Positions 31,881 through 44,008 of a stretch of 64,000 nt of DNA are shown here, piece by piece. The DNA is from Primulina eburnea (taxonomy: Eukaryota; Streptophyta; Magnoliopsida; Lamiales; Gesneriaceae), in the NCBI RefSeq assembly GCF_022965805.1, contig NC_133110.1, positions 30,624,668 through 30,688,667 of the forward strand, written 5' to 3'. Position numbers and translations under genes: made by a program. The notes below the pieces were generated by a model. The model had not been told where the DNA came from, made no database searches, and was given only the letters and a program-made list of their open reading frames with translations. Positions within the stretch are counted from its first letter, which is position 1. Every line of letters starts with the position of its first letter.

Positions 31881-32751
31881 TGATGTGAATCTTTGTACGA
31901 ACGAATAGCAAACACGATTAAAATCAAATAGCGCCTTCAATTCAATAACGAACAAAGAATCGTTGTTGTCCTGATCTTTTGAATCAAGTGTGTGTGTGTG
32001 TTGTGATTTTCACCTGTAAACTATAAAAATTCTAGCAACAAATAATCACGAGATAAACAACCGAGATTATAACTAACCTTCGAACAAGTCGACGACAATC
32101 CGCACAAGCACGATCGACAAACGCCACAAAGTTAAAAACTTTGATAAGTTTAATTTTTGTTTGACAAAGCAAAAGCTTTAATTGTTTGAGAGAAAACTCA
32201 AGAACAATGATAAAATATCAATAATAATCTGAAAATTTGTCCAAAATTTCGTGGAACATATGTTTATATCAAAAGATAACAAAAAAATCTAGTTGCCATA
32301 ATAATTAAAACTCTAATTAGGAAACTAGGATTCTTCCCGAAACTGACTCGCGCTCGGGCGGTAGAATTTGACCGCTCGAGCGCCAAGGCTTCTGTACTAC
32401 TCGCGCTCGGGAGGTAGATTATGACCGCTCGGGCGCGAGGCTTTCTGGAATTCTTCGCCTCGGACAGTAAGTATGGCGCTCGGGCGGTAATGTTTGACCG
32501 CTCGGGCGCCGATGCTGCTGGACTCAACTTTATCTATCACTTGAATAATGTTCTTGTGACTTCCAAACTCACTTCCAAGTATCAAAAACCCTCCAGCACT
32601 TTGCACCTCGCTCGTAAGACCTTCTTCATTTCTCATAAGTCCGTGCAACGCTTCCTTGAACTTCTTCAATCGTCCCCGCGTGATTGGTCCTTCCGACAAC
32701 TCCAAAGGGTCCCATGCTTTCCTTGGCGCCTGACCATCCGTGTTTGCATCA
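31881..32751 (-). repeat. 5' LTR of element C (871 bp)
   Basis: Same ends as the 3' LTR, except that it begins TGATGCAAACACGG on the minus strand at 32751. Contains the dyad array 32351-32508. Followed by target duplication GTTAC. Confidence 0.93.
32351..32508 (-). promoter_or_regulatory. Paired dyad array in 5' LTR of element C
   Basis: Dyads start at 32351/32373, 32404/32426 and 32477/32499: all pairs 22 bp apart, pair intervals 53 and 73 bp. Confidence 0.75.
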
Positions 32752-33455
32752 GTTACTTTTGGAATACTTTATGGGCAAAACTTGGCAAAAAATTGTTGTT
32801 TTCTACTACTTGTCATCCTCAAACGAATGGACAAACTGAAGTTGTCAATAGAACTTTGGGAACACTTTTGCGTGCTATTCTTAAAAAGAACTTGGATTGA
32901 CATTTCTATGGACTTTATTTTGGGGTTGCCTTAAACTAAAAAGGGGAGGGATTCTATTTTTGTTGTTGTGGATAGATTCTCTAAGATGGCACATTTTATA
33001 GCTTGTCATAAAACCGATGATGCTTCAAACATTGCGGATTTGTTCTTTAGAGAAGTCGTTAGGTTGAATGGCATGCCTAGGACTATTGTTTCTGGTCGCG
33101 ATGTTAAATTCTTGAGTTACTTTTGGAAGACTTTATGGGCTAAACTTGGAACAAATATGTTGTTTTCTACTACTTGTCATCCTCAAACGGATGGTCAAAC
33201 TGAAGTTCTCAATAGAACTTCGGGAACACTTTTGAGTGCTATTCTTAAAAAGAACTTGGATTGACATTTCTATAGACTTTATTTTGGGGTTGCCTAGGAC
33301 TAAGAAGGGGAGGGATTCTATTTTTGTTGTTGTGGATAGATTCTCTAAGATGACACATTTTATAGCTTGTCATAAAACCGATGATGCTTCAAACATTGCG
33401 GATTTGTTCTTTAGAGAACTCACTAGGTTGCATGGCATGCCTATAACTATTGTTT
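32752..33455 (+). repeat. Integrase-derived tandem repeat, segment 2
   Basis: Continuation of the array after element C. Unit starts are at 32948 and 33312 (364 bp). Subtracting C and one GTTAC copy gives 363 bp for the interrupted unit. It ends at TGTTT, where copia D is inserted. Confidence 0.93.
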
Positions 33456-35524
33456 TGAAAAGAGATCGGTTATGGTGACCGGAAGCGCAACGGAAGTCAA
33501 AAAATTTTATTTTTCATGCTAAAATTTCGGCCACCACATAATTTTGTGCAACAAATACCATAAAACACAAAAATGACATTCATAGAGTGTTTTAGAATTT
33601 TTACCTATGAACCTCTTAAGGTTGATTATGGCTCCAACTTTGTTGTCAAACAACAAAGCTCTTCAAGGCAAGACAATTGTACAAGCTCCCTCCTTTGAAC
33701 ACTCCTTGTTCAAAAATCAAGCCCACCACTTGCAAGCTAGAACCTTTCTTACTTTGCACTAGAAAAATAAGAAGATTTTACAAAGAGAAGTGTGTGTATT
33801 CTCCAACAATTGAAGAACACAAAAGGAGAGAAAAATGAGAGAATTTTTCTATCAAAAATTCGGCCAACATGCAACAATGAGAGAGGGGAGAGTTGCCTTG
33901 GTTGTGGGAAAAGTTGTCTTGCATGCCATGCAAATTTTAATCAAAAGTATTCTACAACCCTTCACCTCCCAAGCATTCAAACCCTAGTGGGCTTGTAACA
34001 TTTACAAAGGGCCCATGGACTTTTATTTAAATTGTCTCAAACCCATTTGAGCCCAATTAGACTTTACTTGATTTTACTCAAGCCCACTAGTTAAATAATT
34101 ATTTCCAATTGGGCTCTACAAGGCCCAATGTTATTTAATTAATCCAACACTTGAATTAATTTAATTATTTGGACTCTACTAGGCCCACTAGTGTTTAATT
34201 AATTCAACACTTGAATTAATTTAATTTAGTCCATAATAATGTTTATGAAAATCACAATTTTCAAATACATTATTCACTTGGCCAAATTTTAATTTAGGAA
34301 CACTTCCATTAACTAAAAAATTTATATTTCTCTCATAAAAGTCATACTTCTATTTTTCTTTACACTTATAAACTCATTTATAAGCCGTTCAACACATTGA
34401 ACTATTTTAACTTCTCAACGGGATCTAGAAAGCTAGTACTTGTGTGGCCCTCAATGTGGTTCACTGATACAACTAGCTGTGGGTTCACATCTCTACGTGA
34501 TTCGGACTAAACATGTCCTTATACGAGCATACCCCAATTGCTCCATTCTTACTTATCAACTCCTTGATAACAAGAACGTCAGAACTCAAGTCTGATAGTA
34601 CCCAACCAATCATGTTAAATGCCTAGCAGCATCGCTTACATGATTCCCTAGGTATCAAATGATAGCGCCTGCAAGAACCATTCAATTATGGTTAGCGTAC
34701 AGTACGGTCCCTTCAACTCATATATCCCGACCGATTCGACAACCATTGGTTTATCGAGAGTTGTCAATGAATCGATACTATGTGTCATGTCGTAGTTGCA
34801 TCGATGGTGTAATCTATGAAACCCCTTTCATAATTAGCACCATACTCTGATCAGAGATTTCAAACTACATATACATAAAAACACATAGGATATCCATACT
34901 CGTAGGTAAGCGGTGAATCCCCAACTACAATGCATCGACTCCTATATGTTTCGACATAACACCCAACCATGCCACCTGATGACCCCATGAGAGTCGGTAA
35001 ATAAGTCAAAGTGAAACGCTAGCACATAGAGTCTCAATGTTGTCCCGGGTCATAAGTACTAATGGTGTACAACCATAAACTAGGACTTTTCCACTCGATA
35101 AGTGAGAACCACTTGGAAAGTCCTTTTATGGAGGGTTGTTCAGTGCATTCTATAAGGAGCACCTATCTGCATGTTCGGACATCACAATGTCCCCTACCAA
35201 TGAAACATGGTACTCACATCGCAGATACTAGTCTCGAACTCGAGCGGCCTATATCCTTCTTAGTGGCGGCTGAATCGACTAGGAACCGTTTAGAATATAC
35301 ATTATTACAAATATGAGTTTCATGATACTCATCATATGAGCATCTCATATTCTTTCTACTATTTGTATATTCAAGGGCTTTATCTATGCAACTAGCATGA
35401 GTATACAGATAAAGATGTGCCAAAATAATAATTTCAAATATTATTAAAATAAAGATTGCTTATACATAGAGTTTCATTGTGAACACTCGGCCAACACTTG
35501 GCTTGACGTGCACCTACTCTAACA
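33456..35524 (-). repeat. 3' LTR of copia D (2069 bp)
   Basis: On the minus strand it starts TGTTAGAGTAGG at 35524 and ends CCGATCTCTTTTCA at 33456. Homologous to the LTRs of G on the opposite strand (60935-63076), but lacks the 82 bp duplication seen there. No genes are visible inside; short open frames are chance. Confidence 0.92.
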
Positions 35525-37997
35525 ATCACCCACTTGCACTAGAGCCAACTACCCATATGCTTCAAACCCATTGATTCGCGATGCATCTCGAATAATGGTC
35601 CAGGTAAAGGCTTAGCTAGTGGATCAGAAACATTATTTGCGGAGCTGACTTTGTCAATCGTGACATCTCCTCTTTCCACAATCTCTCTGAGGATGTGGTA
35701 CTTTCTCAATACTTGTTTGGACTTCTGATGAGACCTGGGCTCCTTTGCTTGAGCTATAGCTCCCATGTTGTCACACAACACCGGGACAAGAGCAACTCCA
35801 TTAGGAATGACGTCCAACTCTTAGACGAAATTCCTTATCCAAACAGCATCCCTTGCTGCATCTAATGCAACAATGTATTCGGCCTCTGTGTTGGAATCCG
35901 CAGTATTGTCTTGCTTAGAACTCTTCCAAGAGACAGCAGCACCATTGAGCATGAATACAAACCCAGAGGTTGACTTCGAGTCATCGATATCGCTTTGGAA
36001 GCTAGAGTCGGTATAACCTTCCAATTTCAGTTCTCCACCCCATAAACCAAGAACAATTTATTGGTCCTTCTCAACTACTTGAGGATGCCTTTCACAGCTT
36101 TCCAGTGTGGAAGACCAGGGCTCGATTGATATCTACTCACTACACTTAGTGCGAATGCCACGTCAGGACGTGTAGATATCATCTCATACATGATGCTACC
36201 AATCGCATATGCATAAGGAATGCTTGTCATCGCCGCTATCTCTGCATCCGTCTTGGGAGACAGACTTGGATAGGGACACGCCATGACACATTGGTAGATG
36301 TCCTCTCTTGGACTCATCCTTCGAGAACCGCTTCATGATGGTATCAATGTATGTGGACTGGGTGAGACCAAGCAATCTTCTTGATCTATCTCGATAGATT
36401 TGTATTCCTAATACAAAAGATGCTTCACCCAAGTCCTGCATCGAGAACTTACTTGCTAACCATATTTTAGTTGATTGCAACATTCCTATATCATTCCCAA
36501 TGATAAAATGTCATCAACATAAAACACCAGGAATGTCACAACACTCCCACTGACCTTCTTATACACACAGGGTTCCTCAGGATTCTTATCAAAACCAAAC
36601 TCTTTGATTGTACTGTCGAATCTGAGGTTTCAACTCCTAGATGCCTGTTTTAGACCATAAATAGATCTTTGAAGTTTGCATACCATATGCTCACTTCCGA
36701 TAGATGTAAACCCTCCAGGTTTGAGACATATAAATCTCTTCCTTAATATCCCCATTAAGAAAGGCTGTCTTGACATCCATCTGCTATATCTCATTGTCAT
36801 ACCATGCAGCTATGGCTAGCAATATCCTTATGGACTTGAACATTGCAACTGGAGAAAAGGTTTCCTCAAATTCAACTCCTTGTCTTCGAGTATATCCTTT
36901 TGCCACCAATCGCGCCTTGAAGGTCAATACCTTCCCATCCGCCCCAAGTTTCCTCTTGTAAATCCATTTACACCCTATGAGAACAATTCCCTCAGGTAGA
37001 TCCACGAGATTCCACACTTGGTTCGAATGCATGGAATTCATCTCAGATTACATTGCTACAAGCCACTTGGATGAATCGGCATCAGATAATGCTTCCTTGA
37101 AGGTCCTTGGATCACATCCATGGTTAGGCTCATCATGGCCCTCTTCAAGAAGCAGGCCATACCTCATAGGTGGTCTCGAGACTCTCTCGGATCTTCTAGG
37201 AGCTTGTATCTCCTCTCTTGGATCTTCGGGTGTGGGTTCTATAATTGTGGGTGTCTCTCGAACCTCTTCGAGTTTTATCATCTCCCCTTTTCTATCCAAT
37301 AGAAATTCCTTTTCCTAAAAGGTTGCATTCCTAGAAACAAACACCTTTGTTTCTTGGGGATGATAGAAGTAGTATCCAACCGAATTCTTTGGATATCCTA
37401 CAAAGTAACATAAAATGGATCAACTATCCAATTTATCTCCCACTACCTGCTTCACATAATCAGGGCTCCCCATATTCTAAGATAAGAATATTTGGGAGGC
37501 TTACCCATCCATATCTCATATGGTGTCTACCTTTGAATGGACATTTAATGGAATATCTTTCAATTTTAAGTTATAGAGATCGTTTTCAAGTTCACCAGTA
37601 CCAATCAAACATTCATTCATGTAAATGTTGCAAAAACCTTTGCAAAATAAACAAGAATATCCATTTTTATCAGCATAGGAATGGAAATAATGTTTTTCAC
37701 CAAATCCGGTACAAACAAAACATCTCTTAAAATTAACTTAAAACTATTGTTCAACATTAAGTAAACATATTCAATAGCCTTGGCAGCAACTCTTGCACCA
37801 TTGCCCATCCTCTAGAAGGTCACACCTTCCTTAAGCTTCCTACTTCTTCCCATCACCTGTAACTCATTACAGAGATGTGAGTCACAACCGGTATCTAATA
37901 CCAAGAAGTAGAGTTAATTGAAATGTTTACTTCAATTTAGAACATACCGTTTCCAGAACTCTTCTGGGCAAGATATTCCCTGCAGTTACGCCTCCAA
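35525..37997 (-). pseudogene. Copia pol of element D (protease edge, RT, RNase H), integrase core deleted
   Basis: From 37997 down: the tail of the Gag zinc-knuckle region, a protease motif LDTGCDSHLCNE near 37890, a pre-integrase piece (LMLNNSFKLILRDVLFVPDL), then a direct jump into the last part of integrase (TPYEIWMGKPPK), a deletion shared with G. Next come RT ([54 protein letters not shown] at 36510-36521, DLGEASFVLGIQIYRD) and RNase H ([38 protein letters not shown]). Many frameshifts and stops. A polypurine tract (GCAAGTGGGTGAT) lies at 35525-35537. Confidence 0.9.
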
Positions 37998-39743
37998 TGT
38001 AAGGCTCGAGATTCATTAATCGTCATTAATATGATGAATTAAAGCTTGGCTTGAAATTGCAAGACCGCATCCGCGGTGCTGAGGAGACCGCACCCGCGGT
38101 CGTCAATGTTGGAAAATAAAAATCATGTCGGAGCATGAGCGCACCCACGGTCTGGACATTAGCGCACCCGCGGTGCTGCATGCGAGAAAGCCACCCTTGT
38201 TTCTTGTAATGACACATGGCAGGGTATATATATAGAAATATGCTGAATCGTTCTTTCTCATTTCAGCAGCTGAGAACCGAGCCTTTCTCCAAGAATTCTT
38301 CAAGTTCTTTAATGTTTTGGGGTAAGATATCTTAAGAATTAGCCTTCCGATTTATATTCCGAGTTAAGACTATTGTTCCTTGCTTCAAAGGCTACAAGAG
38401 GATGTAAGTTTCACTCAGTTTCTACATGACTTGGGATATTGATATTGGAGAAAATGTATTATGCTTGTAGATAAATGTTCTTGTGATGATTATGAGTTTA
38501 TAATCGAAACCAGAACGAAGAAATGATATCGTATGTGTTTGCTATGAATTCCAGTATGTTTTAAGAATAGATGGAGCAGAATTATTGTGTTCTTGTTTGA
38601 TATTGTGATGGATTATTGAGGTGTGAGTTGTTCGGTTTATCGAGAATCTACAGTTATGCCGTTGAATGATATTAAGATAGATTATTGATTCATAGATGTG
38701 TTGAATGGCATAGAAATTGATAGAATGTGTATCAATGTATCTCTTTCAGATTTGATTGACAGACTTGATATCGACTTCGAGACTTCGATTGATTCTAACG
38801 ACAAGAAAGGTATAAGCCATGTTTTGTTTGGGAAGATACAACTCAAATAAGATATCATTTGAGTTCCCAACCAAAAATCACATACTAGAATTGTTGTATA
38901 TATTGTAACATGTTTATGACTTGTTTATAGAATTATATCCAAATCTTGTAACATGATTATGCTTTTATTATAGAATTGTATTCAAGCATATAAGATCATT
39001 GTGATATTCAGATATGAATATGATTATGCTTTGTTTACAGATTGATAGTCATGGCATCTAAGATAGGAGAGTCTTTGACAGCTATTGTCGATTATCTAGA
39101 TGTTCGGTGTATCTCAGCTTAGGAGCAGCTCTGACTCCTATTGCAGTCCTCGATACAGCTCAGACCGAAGTCTAGGAATAAGACGTACAGTCACCCCGAG
39201 TGGGAGGGTAGGTGACAGCCATTGACGTCTTATTCACAACGGGATCCCTAGAGTTATAGTTGAGTCGAGTCTAGAAATGATTGGATTCGCATTGCATGTT
39301 TATGTTGATGACATTCATACTATCATGTTTCATGTTTTAGATTGATTATATGCATGTATACATGTTTATACTGGGATTTGTTCTCACCGGAGTTTCCGGC
39401 TGTTGTTATGTCTGTATGTGTGCATAACAACAGGTGGGGAAGGATCTGGGTCGAGACAGAGATGAGATCGTGATAGCGTGGTGACTTCGGGCGCAGCAGA
39501 GGACTAGTGGTTTTTACTAGCTTTGTACTACTTGTAGATAGTAGTTTGTTTGAAACACTAGTTTGTACGAATGTATAATAACAAGACTTGTATTTATATT
39601 TGATGAACTAAAGTACAAGTATATGTTGTGCTTGTTTATATACACATTAGATTTAATGTTAAAAAGCAAAATTTTGACCCACCTTTTCTAGCAATTATCC
39701 AGCTAATCCCAAAAAGAATCGAGTTAGAGCCCGGGTCCCCACA
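37998..39743 (+). repeat. 5' LTR of element E (about 1746 bp)
   Basis: Starts TGTAAGGCTCGAG and ends GGGTCCCCACA. Contains the dyad array 38066-38172 and a TATATATATA box at 38225-38234. The left flank is the gag-protease region of copia D (CTGCAGTTACGCCTCC; compare the complement of 58470-58485). Confidence 0.9.
38066..38172 (+). promoter_or_regulatory. Paired dyad array and TATA box of element E
   Basis: Dyads of the CGCACCCGCG type start at 38066/38089 and 38140/38163 (both 23 bp apart, pairs 74 bp apart). The TATA box begins at 38225, 62 bp after the start of the last dyad, the same distance as in H (22255 to 22317) and the solo LTR (61 bp). Confidence 0.76.
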
Positions 39744-39748
39744 ACAGG

Positions 39749-39760
39749 TGGTATCAGAGC
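39749..39760 (+). other. Primer binding site of element E
   Basis: TGGTATCAGAGC five bases after the LTR end; the initiator-Met tRNA type. Confidence 0.9.
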
Positions 39761-40006
39761 TGTAGGTTCTGTAGACTGAGATAGAATAGAATGAGCGGGG
39801 TAGATCGAGTCATCTTCCTTGCTTATATCATGCTAGCACATATCATGATTTATTGCTTTCCCTATTACATGTTGTTGTGTTATCTGATATGATTACAGCA
39901 TGTAATTGACTGAATCAGAACTGATTCTGGATCAGAGGTAAATGATCAGAGGAGGGCTGAGACAGTTGGTATAGATTGGATACTAAACTGTTTGTATAGC
40001 AGATTC

Positions 40007-43000
40007 ATGCCTCCTAGAAGAGCAGCCGTGCCCTTACGACCACTAGCACCAGAACAGGGTAGCACATCCGGAGATCCGATGGATTTGACTGCGACTCCGA
40101 TGGAGACTCTATTAAAATGATTCCAGTCCTTTCGACCGCCAACTCTAAAAGGTACAGAAAATGCAATCGAATGTGAAAGCTGTCTTGAGGATGTCGAGAT
40201 GTTATTCGAGTCTCTAGAATATAGTGATGAGAAACCAGTGAAACTCATTGGCCATCAACTGCAAGACGTGGCTAAGTATTGGTGGTTGAATATTAAGAGA
40301 GCACTAGAACAGCGTGACACCGAGATTACATGGAAAGTGTTCAAGGCAGAGTTTTATCAGTGATTCTTTCCTGTATCCTACCGTAAAGATAAAGGCGCTG
40401 AGTTTGCAAACCTGAGGCAAGGGCAATTGAACATTGAAGAGTATGTTGCTAAATTTTCTTCTTTGCTTCGCTTTGCACCACATGTTTCAAGTAATGATGA
40501 GGCCGTAGCAGATCAGTTTATAAATGGCCTGAATCCAAATATCTTTACGTTGGTGAATACGGGCAGACCCAACAACTTTGCGGATGCATTGAATCGTGCC
40601 AAAGGAGCTGAAGCAGGGTTGCTGAGACAACAGAGTGTTCCGTATGCCCCGAGTCCAAGACCGCCACTACCTCCAGTACAACCTCCTCCTAGATTCGATA
40701 GCGGTGGTAGTAGCAGTTGCCGAAAAGATCAATTAAAAGCGAAGGGCAAACAGTTTAAGAGGGCAGGGAGCAGTTCGTCGAGCTCCAGCGGGTCAAGACA
40801 GAGAGGTCCTGGCCAGAGTTTAGAGGTGACGAATGGATATTGCAGTACTTGTGGAGGTAAGCATGCCACAGAACAATGTCAGGGTGTAGTGGGCAGATGT
40901 AACATATGCAAGCAACCGGGGCATTATGCCAAGGTCTGTCCTCAGAGAAGTGGTGCATCGAGATTTCAGACAGCAGGGTCGTCTGCCTCTGTGATTCAGC
41001 CTGAGAGGCAAGCTCCATCGGTTCATTCCTTTCAACCTACTCCCCCACAGACCCAGCCTCGAGCTAGAGGTAGCCAGACTGTGAGTCAACCTCCCCGACA
41101 ACAGGCTCAGGTGTTCCCGTTGACTGAGGAGCAAGCACAAGATGCCCCAGATGATGTCATTGCAGGTAACTGTTTCCTTTGCGGTTGTCCTGCCTATATA
41201 TTGATAGATACGGGTGCATCGCATACATTCATATCAGAACGATTTGAATTATTGCATTCTTTGCCTGTTGAGTCATTGTTGGATGTCGTGTCGATTACTT
41301 CTCCGTTAGGAAGTGGATTGATATCGGTGACTACGGTTAGACATTGCATCTTACAATTTGAGGGTCATGATATTGATCTAGATTGTATAGTACTTAGGCT
41401 AGCTGATTTTGATTGCATTGTTGGGATTGATATGTTAACAAAGTACAGAGCCACCGTGGATTGTTTCCACAAGATTGTCAGATTCAGACCAGAAATGGCA
41501 GAAGAGTGGAAATTCTACGGTAAGGGTTCCAGATCTAGAATTCCCTTGATTTCGGCTTTGACTATGAATAAGTTGTTGCAGAAAGGAGCAGATGGGTTCC
41601 TTGTGTATGCGGTAGATGTACAGAAATCGAGCCCGGCATTGGCAGACTTGCCAATATTACAGGAGTTTGCAGATGTGTTTCCAGAGGAGATTCCAGGGTT
41701 ACCTCAAGTGCGAGAGGTAGATTTCAGCATAGATCTTGTGCCAAATACTGTTCCTATATCTCGAGCTCCGTATAGGATGACGCCTGTTGAACTTAAAGAA
41801 CAGTTGGAAGATCTGCTAGCCAAGGGATATATCAGACCTAGTGTATCTCCTTGGGGCGCTCCGGTACTTTTTGTGCGAAAGAAAGATGGATCGATGCGGT
41901 TGTGTATCGATTACATGCAACTGAATAAGGCCACGATAAAGAATAAATATCCATTGCCTAGGATCGATGATTTATTTGATCAATTACATGGATCATCTGT
42001 TTATTCTAAGATTGATTTGCGATCCGGATATCATCAGCTCAGAGTTCGAGATATAGATATACCGAAGACAGCATTTCGAACCAGGTATGGGCATTACGAA
42101 TTTATTGTCATGCCTTTTGGTTTAACAAATGCTCCGGTGGTATTTATGGGCTTGATGAATCGAATCTTTCAGAGGTATTTGGATGATTTTGTTATTGTCT
42201 TTATCGATGATATTCTGGTGTATTCTAAGAACAGGAATGAGCATGCAGAGCATCTCAGAATTGTGTTACAGACACTGAGAAATGAGAGATTGTATGCTAA
42301 ATTGTCAAAGTGTGAATTTTGGTTGAATCGAGTTGTCTTTTTAGGACATATCATATCAGGAGATGGTATTTCTGTAGATCCAAGTAAAGTGGAAGCGGTG
42401 ACCAGCTGGCCGAGACCGACTTCTGTACCCGAAATACGCAGTTTCATGGGTCTAGCAGGATACTATAGACGATTCATCCAAGATTTCTTCAGTATTGCAA
42501 AGCCAATTACCCAGTTAACACAAAAGAATGCACCATTTGTGTGGTCCGAGGAGTGTGAGTCTAGTTTTGTGAAATTGAAGAAGAAGCTGACCAGTGCACC
42601 TGTCTTGATGATTCCTTCAGGTACTGGTAATTTCGTTGTATATTGTGATGCCTCTCACCGAGGACTAGGATGTGTTCTTATGCAGCGAGGTCATGTGATT
42701 GCATATGCCTCAAGACAGTTGAAGACTCACGAGACTCGATACCCCATTCATGATCTTGAATTGGCGGCTATCGTATTTGCACTGAAGATCTGGCGTCATT
42801 TTCTCTATGGCGAGAAGTTTGAGATTTTTTCCGATCACAAGAGCCTGAAGTATCTATTTTCTCAATCAGAACTGAATATACGACAGCGTAGATGGATTGA
42901 TCTACTGAAAGACTTTGATAGCGATATCAAATATGATCCAGGAAAATCGAATGCGCCAGCTGATGCCTTGAGTCGAAAGGTTTGTTCCTTATCCTTATCG

Positions 43001-43304
43001 ACGATAGGTGTTACGAAGTTAGTTGAAAATTGCTGTTTATCTGGATTAGAATTTGATACAGATAGTAGGCCACTACGACTTGCTTCCAATCAAGTTGAAC
43101 CTGATTTGATTTGGAGGATTAAAGAAGCACAAAGAACGGATCAGAATGTGCAGAGGTCGATTCTGATGGTCAATCAGGGCATTTATCAGAATACCAGGTA
43201 CGTGATCATGTGCTATATGTGCATAACCGTCTTGTTGTGCCAGATGTTTCAGATTTGAGACATCAGATTTTATCAGAAGCACACTGTAGTCGGTTTAGCA
43301 TTCA
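40007..43304 (+). pseudogene. gag-pol of element E (to integrase zinc region), two early stops
   Basis: ATG at 40007 (MPPRRAAVPLRPLAPEQG) opens a capsid-like Gag (LEDVEMLFESLEYSDEKPVKL, VAKYWWLNIKRA) with in-frame TGA at 40118-40120 and 40361-40363. From 40427 the same frame is open for 943 codons: zinc knuckle [14 protein letters not shown] (residue about 158), protease [10 protein letters not shown] (Asp about 261), [11 protein letters not shown] (Asp about 594), RNase [11 protein letters not shown] (Asp about 741), ADALSRK. A frameshift near 43170 and truncation at 43304 end it in the HHCC region. Apart from the stops this is a well preserved coding stretch. Confidence 0.93.
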
Positions 43305-43994
43305 TCAGATCATCCTTCATGCATAATATCACATATCATACACCATCAATTAATTATCACAATAATTAATTGATCCAATATTATATATCTTGATCCAATC
43401 ACTAACCGCCACGATTATAAACTAAATTAACAAAGTATACAAACACCTTTGTCTACTTTCCAATTAATTTATTTATAACCGAATTTCTTATAAATCACAA
43501 TTTACTATAAATAATTAAAGTCCAACTTCAATTATTTATTTTATGAGAAAAATTTGCAACTTTTGTAATTCTAAACTTTAATTATTTATTTTATGAGAAA
43601 AATTTGCAACTTTTGTAATTCTAAACTTAAGGGCCCAAAAACTTATTTTTCACCAAAAACATTTTGGTCCATTTAAAATTCACACATATGTTAGCCATCC
43701 AATGGCCCAAAAACTCAAGGCACATGACACTTTGATATTCCAAAACACTTTTGGAAACCCTAGTCGTCATCGCCGTCCGCGGAGCTCTGTCGCAGGATTC
43801 CGGCAACCAAATTTTTTTTTTATTTTTAAAAATGGGACGTTCGGGCAGCCCGAGCTGCCCGACACGGGCAACAACATGCTGCCCGAAATTTCCCCACAAA
43901 AGCCTCGGTTTTGGTTGCAAACTTTCATCTCATGCGGTTAGAAATCATTCTCAATATAATATCTTGTATTTGCAACACAAAATCGTAACCATAG
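43305..43994 (-). other. 5' leader of copia D
   Basis: Complement of the leader of G (54068-54745). Holds a 50 bp tandem duplication (43531-43630) and a GC-rich inverted-repeat cluster with GGGCAGC/GCTGCCC (43841-43887). No coding sequence is seen. The gag of D, expected to its left, is deleted. Confidence 0.82.
43531..43630. repeat. 50 bp tandem duplication in leader of D
   Basis: Two adjacent copies of a unit starting ATTATTTATTTTATGAG. The corresponding leader of G (54470-54540) has one copy. Confidence 0.85.
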
Positions 43995-44006
43995 CTCGGA
44001 TACCAC
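43995..44006 (-). other. Primer binding site of copia D
   Basis: TGGTATCCGAGC on the minus strand, two bases after the LTR end TTTTCA. A Met-tRNA-like site with one change from the usual TGGTATCAGAGC. G has TTGTATCCGAGC at 54056-54067. Confidence 0.75.
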
Positions 44007-44008
44007 TT

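Larger units (their letters stand above)
27133..32751 (-). mobile_element. Element C: CRM-like Ty3/gypsy with internal deletion
   Basis: Complete insertion of 5619 bp with LTRs at 27133-28002 and 31881-32751, primer binding site and target duplication GTTAC (27128-27132 and 32752-32756). Removing it restores a 363 bp satellite unit. Same family as B. About 1.3 kb of pol, from late RT through RNase H to early integrase, is deleted at about 28573, so it cannot supply its own RNase H or integrase. Confidence 0.95.
37998..43304 (+). mobile_element. Element E: Ty3/gypsy (Tekay/Del-like), 3' half deleted
   Basis: 5' LTR 37998-39743, primer binding site 39749-39760, gag-pol to 43304. The sequence breaks off in the HHCC region of integrase (SRFSIH) and changes to the leader of copia D. 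The integrase core and 3' LTR are missing. Related to element 2, H and the solo LTR. Confidence 0.93.

Noticed and set aside
35062..35423. Host genes or small proteins within the copia LTRs
   Set aside because: All frames of 60-120 codons there also occur, shifted or broken, in the other copies of the same LTR (61000-61800, 63080-63290) and show no conserved domain.
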